From Alkanophaga liquidiphilum (GTDB lineage Archaea > Halobacteriota > Syntropharchaeia > Alkanophagales > B39-G2): 18,945 nucleotides of DNA. Below the pieces are notes generated by a model. It was given only the letters and a program-made list of their open reading frames with translations, had not been told where the DNA came from and did not search any database. The DNA lies in contig JAPHEF010000037.1 of NCBI GenBank assembly GCA_029259535.1, positions 1 to 18,945 of the forward strand, given 5' to 3'. Positions within the stretch are counted from its first letter, which is position 1. The number at the start of each line of letters is the position of its first letter. Positions 13,414 to 18,945 of the stretch are shown in pieces. A program made the translations under genes and the position numbers.

Positions 13414-13992
13414 TTGCATGAGACCGTAGAGGTTCTCGTAAAATCGTTCATAATGCTTTTTGTAATCATGGACCCGCCGGGGAACGTCCCGGTGTTCTTG
13501 GCGATTACAAAAGATATGAGCGAGTCTGAGCGCAAAAAGGAATTTAACGAGGCTATACTCGTGGCGGCAGTGCTGCTGCTCGTCTTTGCGTTTCTGGGAA
13601 GGCTGATTCTCGAAGCGCTAGGCATCAGCATCGAAAGCTTTATGATTGCCGGCGGCATTCTCCTGCTTTTCACCGCTCTCGACCTGTTACGTGGCGAGAA
13701 GCAGTATGTGCGGGAGACTGACGTCGGCGCAGTTCCGCTGGGCACACCCCTCCTCGCCGGTCCTGGGGCGATAACGACGGTCATGATTATTCAGTCCTGG
13801 GGCTTTTTCATCGTGCTCTTCGCAATAATGAGCGCAATCGTGGCAACAAAAGTCATCCTCGACTTCTCCGCCCAAATCTATAAAATACTCGGAAGAGAAG
13901 GCTCTGAAGTCCTCAGCCGCATCATGGGCATTATCGTTGCGGCAATTGCCATCGAGTTCATAAGCAAAGGCGTGATAGGCATGGCTGGTTAA
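13414..13992 (+). CDS. MarC-family integral membrane protein
   Basis: A 192-residue protein with about six membrane segments. Family motifs are present: FVIMDPPGNVPVFLAITKDMS near residues 16-37 and GTPLLAGPGAITTVMI near 110-125, each at the start of a repeat half. MarC proteins were once linked to multidrug resistance, a role later doubted; their function is unknown, with amino-acid transport suggested for some. The start is TTG at 13414, preceded by AAGGTG seven bases upstream; no ATG is available before the first membrane segment. It is divergent from the ferredoxin-subunit gene. Confidence 0.9.
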   Translation: MHETVEVLVKSFIMLFVIMDPPGNVPVFLAITKDMSESERKKEFNEAILVAAVLLLVFAFLGRLILEALGISIESFMIAGGILLLFTALDLLRGEKQYVRETDVGAVPLGTPLLAGPGAITTVMIIQSWGFFIVLFAIMSAIVATKVILDFSAQIYKILGREGSEVLSRIMGIIVAAIAIEFISKGVIGMAG

Positions 13993-14118
13993 TTCCGAGA
14001 GATGGATTTTATGGGATATAATGCGGCAAAGCTTCTGTTTCACACCCCTTCGGCGATCTCCCGATATTGACGAAAATTTTTTAAGTTACAACTACGAATT
14101 TAACAAGAGGTGGGGAAT

Positions 14119-14619
14119 ATGAGACGGCGGAGACCTTGGGATATTTTTGATGAACTTTTTGAGGACGTTGACAGGATGATAGAGCGGATGTTCCGCACGT
14201 TCAGAGAAACCGAGCCCGGGGAGTTCAAAGAACCGCTAATTTATGGTTTTTCCATGGAAATAGGACCAGATGGCATTCCAAGAATCCAGCATTTCGGAAA
14301 CGTGCGTCCAGGAAAGCCCGGACTCATCGAAGAGGGTGTCCGAGAGCCCTATACATCAGTGATGGTTGACGAGGACAAGAACGTCCTTAGAATCACGGCA
14401 GACATGCCCGGCATCGAGAAGGACAAGATTAGTGTTAACGCCACCGAAGACACCGTCATCATCCGGGGCGAGAACTCTCGAAAATACTACAAGGAGTGCA
14501 AGCTCGACGCTCTCATCGATCCGGACTCAGCAAAAGCAACCTACAGGAACGGTGTCCTCGAAATTACGTTCAAACTCAAGGAGAAGAGACCAAAAGGCAA
14601 GGAAATCAAAATAGAATAA
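14119..14619 (+). CDS. Hsp20/alpha-crystallin small heat shock protein
   Basis: A 166-residue holdase chaperone that keeps unfolding proteins from aggregating. The basic start MRRRRPWDIFDELFEDVDRMIERMF is a typical archaeal N-terminal arm. The alpha-crystallin domain runs from about residue 75 (YTSVMVDEDKNVLRITADMPG) with a GVLEITFKL motif near 150, matching the conserved GxLxI/V segment. The end KEIKIE holds the C-terminal IxI-like motif that binds a neighbour in the oligomer. The ATG at 14119 follows AGAGGTG by seven bases; a GTG three codons upstream lies in that site. A TATA-like TTTTTTAAG lies at about 14078. Confidence 0.93.
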   Translation: MRRRRPWDIFDELFEDVDRMIERMFRTFRETEPGEFKEPLIYGFSMEIGPDGIPRIQHFGNVRPGKPGLIEEGVREPYTSVMVDEDKNVLRITADMPGIEKDKISVNATEDTVIIRGENSRKYYKECKLDALIDPDSAKATYRNGVLEITFKLKEKRPKGKEIKIE

Positions 14620-14621
14620 CC

Positions 14622-14635
14622 TCTTTTATTTTTTA
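14622..14635 (+). terminator. T-rich terminator after Hsp20
   Basis: A TCTTTTATTTTTT run begins three bases after the Hsp20 stop codon, a typical archaeal T-tract terminator. Confidence 0.55.
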
Positions 14636-14760
14636 CCTAATGCCTGTGTCTGATTTGGCAGTATTTCCAGTTTTCTCCTGCTTGCTGCTTGACTGGTGTT
14701 TGACCATTCTGCACGAACCAAATGATGCAACGACTCTGTTAAAGAAAAATGTGATGTGAC

Positions 14761-15768
14761 GTGGGTAAAAAGACGCAGAAGCCTACAAGGTTAAGAATAC
14801 GAGATTTTATAATAACGAGGGGAGCTTGGATTTTTTCTGTAGTGTGCTACGAGTTTCCCGACGACGAAAGAGTCGAAAGTCTTTTGAGATACGTGCCTGA
14901 TGAGCGTGGCGAGAGGGTTTCGAAAGACGGCAGGCATTTCAAAAAGTTGAGTTTCGAGGAAGCTCGTAGCCTTTTGAAGGCGCGAAAGCCCGAATATTTG
15001 AAAGGTGTGCCACGTTCCGAGATTTCGGAGTTCCTACTGCCAAGCGTGCGTGTCAAGGAGGTTGCTGCCGCCGACGAGGGCATTGGGGGAATTTACGACT
15101 TTTTGAGGCAGGATGTTGGCGTGCCTGCTTCAAAAATAGGCATAACCGGCTCATTCCTCTGCGGCTTGCAGAAAAACGATTCGGATGCGGACTTTGTGGT
15201 TTACGGACGGCGGAGCTTTGAGAAGGTGCGAACTGCAATTTGCGAGCGGGATGAACTCAGGCTTGACAATGCGACGTGGCGTCGTGTTTATGAGAAGCGG
15301 CAAGCGGAGCTCGGCTACGAGGAGTTCCTAGCGCACGAGCTTAGAAAGCACAACAGAGGGCTGCTGCGGCGTCGCCTGAGTGGCGGCGGCAGGAGCGAGG
15401 AGCTGCGGACGTATTTCGACGTCTTGTTCGTGCGGGATTGGGAGGAGCTGCGAAGACTCAAGCGGGAGGATGTCGAGCGTGGCGAGCCGCTGCGCTACGA
15501 GAAGATAACTGCGAAGGTTCGCAATGCGGAATTCGCCTTCGACAGCCCCGCAATCTACGAGGTGGAGCACGAGCTCGTGGACAAAATTCTGTGCTTCACG
15601 CACACTTACGTCGGGCAAGCCTTTGAGGACGAAATCGTAGAGGCACGAGGTGTGCTTGAGAAATGCGGCGATGAGCTTCGTCTTGTCGTGGGCACGAGCC
15701 GAGAGCCGAGAGGTGAATGGATAAGGAGCTTAAGCTTGCTGAACGAACTTAAGGCGCGCCGCAGCTGA
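14761..15768 (+). CDS. Predicted nucleotidyltransferase (COG1665-like)
   Basis: A 335-residue protein. The start RLRIRDFIITRGAWIFSVVCYEFPDDERV matches a group of archaeal proteins called predicted nucleotidyltransferases. Around residues 128-149 lies a polymerase-beta-type motif, GITGSFLCGLQ then SDADFVVYG, with GS and the Asp pair for two-metal catalysis. A later FDVLFVR may supply the third acid. The middle third is highly charged and helical. The GTG at 14761 is used because the family-like start begins just after it; the ribosome site is weak. Its stop overlaps the convergent LysE gene by 20 bases. The RNA or other substrate is unknown. Confidence 0.82.
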   Translation: MGKKTQKPTRLRIRDFIITRGAWIFSVVCYEFPDDERVESLLRYVPDERGERVSKDGRHFKKLSFEEARSLLKARKPEYLKGVPRSEISEFLLPSVRVKEVAAADEGIGGIYDFLRQDVGVPASKIGITGSFLCGLQKNDSDADFVVYGRRSFEKVRTAICERDELRLDNATWRRVYEKRQAELGYEEFLAHELRKHNRGLLRRRLSGGGRSEELRTYFDVLFVRDWEELRRLKREDVERGEPLRYEKITAKVRNAEFAFDSPAIYEVEHELVDKILCFTHTYVGQAFEDEIVEARGVLEKCGDELRLVVGTSREPRGEWIRSLSLLNELKARRS

Positions 15769-16381
15769 GCCTGACGCCGTAGCATAGGAAGTAAACCCCA
15801 AGCACGAAGAGAAACGTCGAGAGGACAAGTTGCAATTTCTGGGCGTGCCGCACTACGAAGCCCTGAGATGCGGAAAGAGCGACGAAGGAATACCAGCCGA
15901 AATCGGAGAAATAATGCCCTAAGACGACGAGCGCCATCCCGAAGCCGCCGAGCGTCTCCGCTCCGAAAGCAAGCAACGCACAGCCGACGGTCGCCCACCA
16001 CACGAAGAAACCCGGATTGAAGGCGGTGAACGCAATGCCGCCGAGCAGGGCGCCGCCGTGCCTCCTGCGGATATTCCGAGGTCGTTGCTCCGAGCGTCGG
16101 CGCAGAGCGTCGTAGCCCATTTTTAACGCGAATAGCGTCATGGCGACGCCTCCCACCACGTAGAACGCAGAGCTGACGCCGGCAACGCTCAAGCCGAAGA
16201 TGAGCAGTAAAATCGTAGGAACCTCGACGGCTGCATGTCCTAACATCGCAAGGACGCCGGAAAGGACGCCCCGCCGCATAGCATCCGAAACTACGAATAC
16301 AAACAGCGGACCGGGGAGCATGGCGCCGCTTAACCCCGTTAAAAAGCCCACGCTGAGCAAGTAGAAAATTGAACTTAACAT
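15749..16381 (-). CDS. LysE-family exporter
   Basis: A 210-residue membrane protein with about six membrane helices. The family signature near the start is LTGLSGAMLPGPLFVFVVSDAMRRG, where GAMLPGP is the usual GxxPGP loop. A central basic loop (ALRRRSEQRPRNIRRRHGG) precedes TAFNPGFFVWW, another family block. LysE-type proteins export amino acids or other small molecules; the substrate here is unknown. The ATG at 16381 is preferred to a start at 16435, which would lie within the preceding GTPase gene. The 19-base gap to the GTPase gene suggests it is the last gene of the same transcript, which need not mean a shared role. Confidence 0.87.
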   Translation of the reverse strand: MLSSIFYLLSVGFLTGLSGAMLPGPLFVFVVSDAMRRGVLSGVLAMLGHAAVEVPTILLLIFGLSVAGVSSAFYVVGGVAMTLFALKMGYDALRRRSEQRPRNIRRRHGGALLGGIAFTAFNPGFFVWWATVGCALLAFGAETLGGFGMALVVLGHYFSDFGWYSFVALSASQGFVVRHAQKLQLVLSTFLFVLGVYFLCYGVRLSCGAP

Positions 16382-16400
16382 CTGCCCCGCCAATCGAGAG

Positions 16401-17561
16401 CTAAATGCCCATAATTCTCTCAACAAGCGTCTCAAAAGCCTCGAAGACGCCCTTACGCTCGGTAGCGACTGCCGGAATTACCGGCACGTCCTCTTCAAGC
16501 CGCATCTGCTTCCTTATTTCTTCCGGTGACAGTGCCCCCGGCAGATCCTGCTTGTTCGCAACGACGACGCACGGAAGCCCCGAGGCTCTCGTCATCTCAA
16601 GCATCTTCCTCGCCCGTGGGAAGCTTTCGGCGTCTGTAGAGTCTACGACGAGAAAGACGCCCATGGACTCACCGCCTAACCACTTTAGCAACGGATCAAA
16701 GCGCTCCTGCCCCGGCGTCCCAAAGACCTCGGCGACAACGCCTTTGTAATCGACGTAGCCGTGATCGAGAGCGACTGTCGTGCCGAATCTATCAACGGAC
16801 ACCGCTCTTTTTGAGAGAGCACTCACGAAGGTCGATTTTCCGGCGTTATAAGGACCGGTGACGAGGATTTTCGGGATGTAGGCGCGGACGCCGCCGGGGC
16901 GGACAACCTTAAAGAGCAACGCCTTCTCCTCAGCCTCCACCCAGTCTGCCTTCGTCACGCTGTAATACTGCCCTATGATTATTCTTTCTGCAATGCCCGC
17001 GATCTTCACAACGGCGTTAAATGCTTCTTTGATGTTCTCTAAGGTCTCAGCATCGTAGGGCCAGGCCGTGAAGTTCGCAACTACGGGCACGCCTTTTTCG
17101 GCGGCGAGCTTGAGCCACGCCCGCACGCTTTCCAAGGTTTTTACCTCACCACACATGTCCATCAGGTCGCTGAGCGAGCTGAAGAACAGGGCATCGCTTT
17201 CTTCGAGGACGCTGCGGACCGCGGCGTCAAAGTTTTCTATGTTATAAGGATCATCCACGACGTATTTCGCCTTCGAGTCCATGCCGATGAGCTTTGAATA
17301 GCCATCTATGACCAAAAGGTGGTGTTCTGAGTCTGAAACTTCCCAGCCAAGTTCCCGCATGCTCTCAAAAAACTCGTAAGGTGGCGACATCGTGAGCACG
17401 TAAGCCGCCCGCAATCCTCCGGTCAGCGCATTATATAATGTCTGCATCCCGAAGACATCGCCCTCGATGCCCGGCTGCGTGAAGAAGAGCAGCGACTTTC
17501 CCGCAGGCACGCCACCCCCCAACAGCTCGTCAAGCTTCGGTATGCCTGTCTTAAGCATCAT
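16401..17561 (-). CDS. Fusion: degenerate KaiC/RecA-like domain + Ras-like small GTPase
   Basis: A protein of about 386 residues. The start (KTGIPKLDELLGGGVPAGKS) is typical of KaiC/Rad55-like domains, but the expected Walker A glycine-lysine loop reads TQPGIEGDVFGM, so this domain probably cannot bind ATP normally. From about residue 230 a full small GTPase follows: GPYNAGKS P-loop, switch Thr in FGTTVALDHG, G3 FGTPGQERF, G4 NKQD, and G5-like PAVATERKG. The TPGQ form is that of archaeal/bacterial Ras-like GTPases related to MglA. The ATG at 17561 is chosen over TTG 17570. It follows the KaiC-like gene by about ten bases and the Roadblock gene is first in the operon. The fusion is rare to my knowledge. 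Confidence 0.88.
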   Translation of the reverse strand: MMLKTGIPKLDELLGGGVPAGKSLLFFTQPGIEGDVFGMQTLYNALTGGLRAAYVLTMSPPYEFFESMRELGWEVSDSEHHLLVIDGYSKLIGMDSKAKYVVDDPYNIENFDAAVRSVLEESDALFFSSLSDLMDMCGEVKTLESVRAWLKLAAEKGVPVVANFTAWPYDAETLENIKEAFNAVVKIAGIAERIIIGQYYSVTKADWVEAEEKALLFKVVRPGGVRAYIPKILVTGPYNAGKSTFVSALSKRAVSVDRFGTTVALDHGYVDYKGVVAEVFGTPGQERFDPLLKWLGGESMGVFLVVDSTDAESFPRARKMLEMTRASGLPCVVVANKQDLPGALSPEEIRKQMRLEEDVPVIPAVATERKGVFEAFETLVERIMGI

Positions 17562-17571
17562 AAGCACCAAC

Positions 17572-18183
17572 TCAGCTCCTGATCTTTAGCTTCCCCCTTG
17601 CATCCTGCCATATTATCATCCCATCCTCAAACAACGCCTCAAGCTTCTTCATCACCGGGACCTCCTGCTCGAGGAAATACAAGCCCACGGCATCAAACGA
17701 TTTTATCACATCAATATGCAGACGCAAAAAACGCAGGAAACTATCTGAAAAATGTGTGTCGAAGGTAAGCATACTTATGAGGTTGTCCACAACCAGATTT
17801 ATTTTCCCCTTCCGCATCTCTACAAGCATATCATCCATCATCTCCTTGAAATAGTCCCTGATGAAGACGGATACTTTCGTGAGGTTCACAATGCTCGTGG
17901 TCTTAAGCCTCGGCTGCATGAGTTGCGTCCGCAAGAGCTTCTCACCGCCTGCCGGCAGCACGTCGTAAAGCTGGACGATGCCACATCTGCTGCTTTCTAT
18001 TTCAAGAGTGCACGGGAAATCAGTTACATACACGACGTATTCCCCCTCCTTAAGCGCCTCCTCTATGTAGTCCACAGCGAGCTTCTTCAGCCCGCCGCCC
18101 ACGAGCAGAACGCTCGTGCCGCTCGGCACATTCCTGAGCACTTTCAAAAGCCTCTGTCCCAAGTCGGCTTTGCGCCAAATCAT
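17572..18183 (-). CDS. Degenerate KaiC/RecA-like protein
   Basis: A protein of about 203 residues. GTSVLLVGGGLKKLAVDYIEEALKEGEYVVYVTDFP recalls the first strand-helix-strand of KaiC-like ATPases, but no GKT lysine-threonine P-loop is present, so ATP binding is doubtful. The centre has a KINLVVDNLISMLTF strand like a Walker B position, ending in Asp, and a charged helical middle. It probably acts as a scaffold or sensor rather than an enzyme. The ATG at 18183 is used; a TTG at 18198 is the alternative, and neither has a clear ribosome site. It lies between the Roadblock and KaiC-GTPase fusion genes in one tight minus-strand set. Function unknown. Confidence 0.65.
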   Translation of the reverse strand: MIWRKADLGQRLLKVLRNVPSGTSVLLVGGGLKKLAVDYIEEALKEGEYVVYVTDFPCTLEIESSRCGIVQLYDVLPAGGEKLLRTQLMQPRLKTTSIVNLTKVSVFIRDYFKEMMDDMLVEMRKGKINLVVDNLISMLTFDTHFSDSFLRFLRLHIDVIKSFDAVGLYFLEQEVPVMKKLEALFEDGMIIWQDARGKLKIRS

Positions 18184-18213
18184 TTCATCTAAATGCAAGA
18201 GACAACATTACGC

Positions 18214-18579
18214 TTATTTCAGCAGCTCCATTATTTTCTCTGCGGCTTTCCGCATGCCCACGAGGATTAGCCCCAAGCCGGCGTCCGGCGCCGCCATCAC
18301 GACAAGCAACGCCCTAGGACCCGCGCCTGTTGCTATGATTCGACCGTGTTGTGATTCCACAATAACACGCTCGGTCAAACCTTTCTTAAGCTCGGCGACC
18401 GCCGTCTCCGCAGCGCCGAGCATCGCTGCACTCATCGCTGCAAACGTCTCGGCGTGCACATCGCTCCCCATATCGCCTACAATCAGCAGCCCGTCCCTTG
18501 AAACTATTGCTGACGCCTCTATGCCTCCTATATTCTTTATTTCCGCAAGTATGTTCTCCAATTCCTCCTTCAAAGTCAT
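18214..18579 (-). CDS. Roadblock/LC7-family protein
   Basis: A 121-residue protein with the Roadblock/LC7 fold: a helix (TLKEELENILAEIKNI), GIEASAIVSRDGLLIVGDM as the first strand pair, a long Ala-rich helix AETFAAMSAAMLGAAETAV, the strand pair VIVESQHGRIIATGAG and LLVVMAAPDAGLGLILVGM, then a final helix. In bacteria MglB, a Roadblock protein, is the GTPase-activating partner of the Ras-like MglA. Its presence just before a gene containing a Ras-like GTPase suggests the same sort of pair. AAGGGGTG lies about ten bases before the ATG, and a TATA-like element lies near 18621-18630. Confidence 0.92.
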   Translation of the reverse strand: MTLKEELENILAEIKNIGGIEASAIVSRDGLLIVGDMGSDVHAETFAAMSAAMLGAAETAVAELKKGLTERVIVESQHGRIIATGAGPRALLVVMAAPDAGLGLILVGMRKAAEKIMELLK

Positions 18580-18620
18580 TTCCGAAAAGCACCCCTTCGC
18601 TCCGTTTTTCGCAGACTTCT

Positions 18621-18630
18621 CATTTAAACC
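18621..18630 (-). promoter_or_regulatory. TATA box for the Roadblock operon
   Basis: On the minus strand this reads GGTTTAAATG, about 42 bases before the Roadblock start codon, leaving room for a short leader that holds the ribosome site. Confidence 0.45.
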
Positions 18631-18722
18631 TTACGCTCTTGCAATTTAGAAGGATCCATTAACGCATTAATACTCCATTACCATTCTACCTCGCAGAAAG
18701 CCTCGCAGGGCGGGATGCGGCG

Positions 18723-18768
18723 GGTATGGAAAGCGGTGGTGATGAGACTTAACTCATCTCTCCATACC
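18723..18768. repeat. Compound hairpin before tnpB, possible IS left end
   Basis: Outer arms GGTATGGA (18723-18730) and TCCATACC (18761-18768) pair perfectly; inside, GATGAG (18741-18746) and CTCATC (18753-18758) pair around a six-base loop. It lies about 20 bases before the tnpB frame. Subterminal hairpins are typical of IS200/IS605-family ends, so this may be the element's left end. An 8-base direct repeat CCTCGCAG (18689-18696, 18701-18708) lies just upstream. Confidence 0.55.
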
Positions 18769-18785
18769 TACACATATGGCTGGTA

Positions 18786-18945
18786 GTGGTGGGACGGGCA
18801 AACACCTTCAACCTGAATCCGGGTAAAGAGGAAGAAGCGATACTGCATGAATGGGCAGATAACTGCTCTCGAATGTATAACGAGATAAACTATAAACGCA
18901 GAAATCATTCTTCAGCGGCGAATTCAACTGGAACACCGACGAAGA
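18786..18945 (+). pseudogene. tnpB: TnpB (IS200/IS605 OrfB) N-terminus, frameshifted, cut by window edge
   Basis: The frame from GTG 18786 encodes NTFNLNPGKEEEAILHEWAD, then CSRMYNEINYKR, matching the usual TnpB start (a tyrosine- or lysine-rich strand, a helix with EWA and C-R-x-x-NE-NY). At about 18897-18901 the matching sequence moves to another frame, which reads QKSFFSGEFNWNTDE, the expected next TnpB block. One base seems to be missing. The rest lies beyond the window. TnpB is an RNA-guided nuclease encoded by IS200/IS605 elements. It is either a decayed copy or carries a sequencing error. No tnpA is visible. Confidence 0.75.

Noticed and set aside
14640..14759. 39-codon frame between Hsp20 and the nucleotidyltransferase
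   Set aside because: No ribosome site and no recognisable protein pattern; it follows the Hsp20 T-tract.
1..18945. CRISPR arrays, tRNA and rRNA genes
   Set aside because: I saw no regularly spaced repeats and no tRNA-like T-arm or rRNA sequence by eye; a covariance search would settle small RNAs.

Overview
The window is chromosomal DNA from an archaeon. The evidence is an archaeal-type ribosomal protein uS2 next to a MEMO-family gene, archaeal TATA boxes placed for short-leader or leaderless transcripts, a PGF-CTERM-like surface anchor, a Roadblock/Ras-like GTPase gene set and a COG1665-like nucleotidyltransferase. A McrD-like gene points to an archaeon with methyl-coenzyme M reductase: a methanogen, or a methane- or alkane-oxidising relative such as the ANME-1/Syntrophoarchaeia lineages. 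The lineage is inference. Most genes look GC-rich; the toxin-antitoxin pair at 11.7-12.2 kb is clearly AT-richer.

Layout. 1-1.5 kb (minus): MEMO-like gene and rps2. 1.56-1.95 kb (plus): orphan mcrD. 2.1-4.7 kb (minus): a three-gene Zn/Mn-type ABC importer (permease, ATPase, PGF-CTERM binding protein whose metal site looks altered). 4.9-7.8 kb (plus): a tight cluster holding a NifX-like protein with a coiled-coil tail, a tiny tryptophan-rich protein, a small zinc-ribbon protein interrupted by 76 Ns, a DUF5320-like coiled-coil protein, a second NifX-like protein and a MinD-type ATPase with a 2[4Fe-4S] insert. A perfect dyad lies just after its TATA box. 7.8-9.3 kb: a decayed SixA-like phosphatase, a small HAD protein and a SIMIBI-type P-loop ATPase. 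9.4-11.0 kb: an ArsP-type permease, a possible 44-residue protein and a CxxC thioredoxin-like protein, behind a TATA box and an ArsR-like dyad.

11.0-12.7 kb is accessory DNA: a gene-poor stretch, a RelE-type toxin-antitoxin pair, then about 530 bp of inverted repeats resembling IS200/IS605 (TnpB) ends. 12.7-14.6 kb: a four-cluster ferredoxin subunit (minus), a MarC-family membrane protein and an Hsp20 chaperone (plus). 14.8-15.8 kb: the nucleotidyltransferase, overlapping convergently with a LysE-family exporter.

15.7-18.6 kb (minus) looks like one operon: a Roadblock protein, a degenerate KaiC-like protein, a fusion of a KaiC-like domain lacking its P-loop lysine to a complete Ras-like GTPase, and the LysE exporter. 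The window ends in the start of a frameshifted TnpB gene preceded by a hairpin.

Two candidate poorly described systems stand out: the NifX/Trp-rich/zinc-ribbon/MinD cluster (possibly metal or Fe-S cofactor handling) and the Roadblock/KaiC-like/GTPase cassette (possibly MglA/MglB-like signalling). Their functions are inferred from domains and gene order only.
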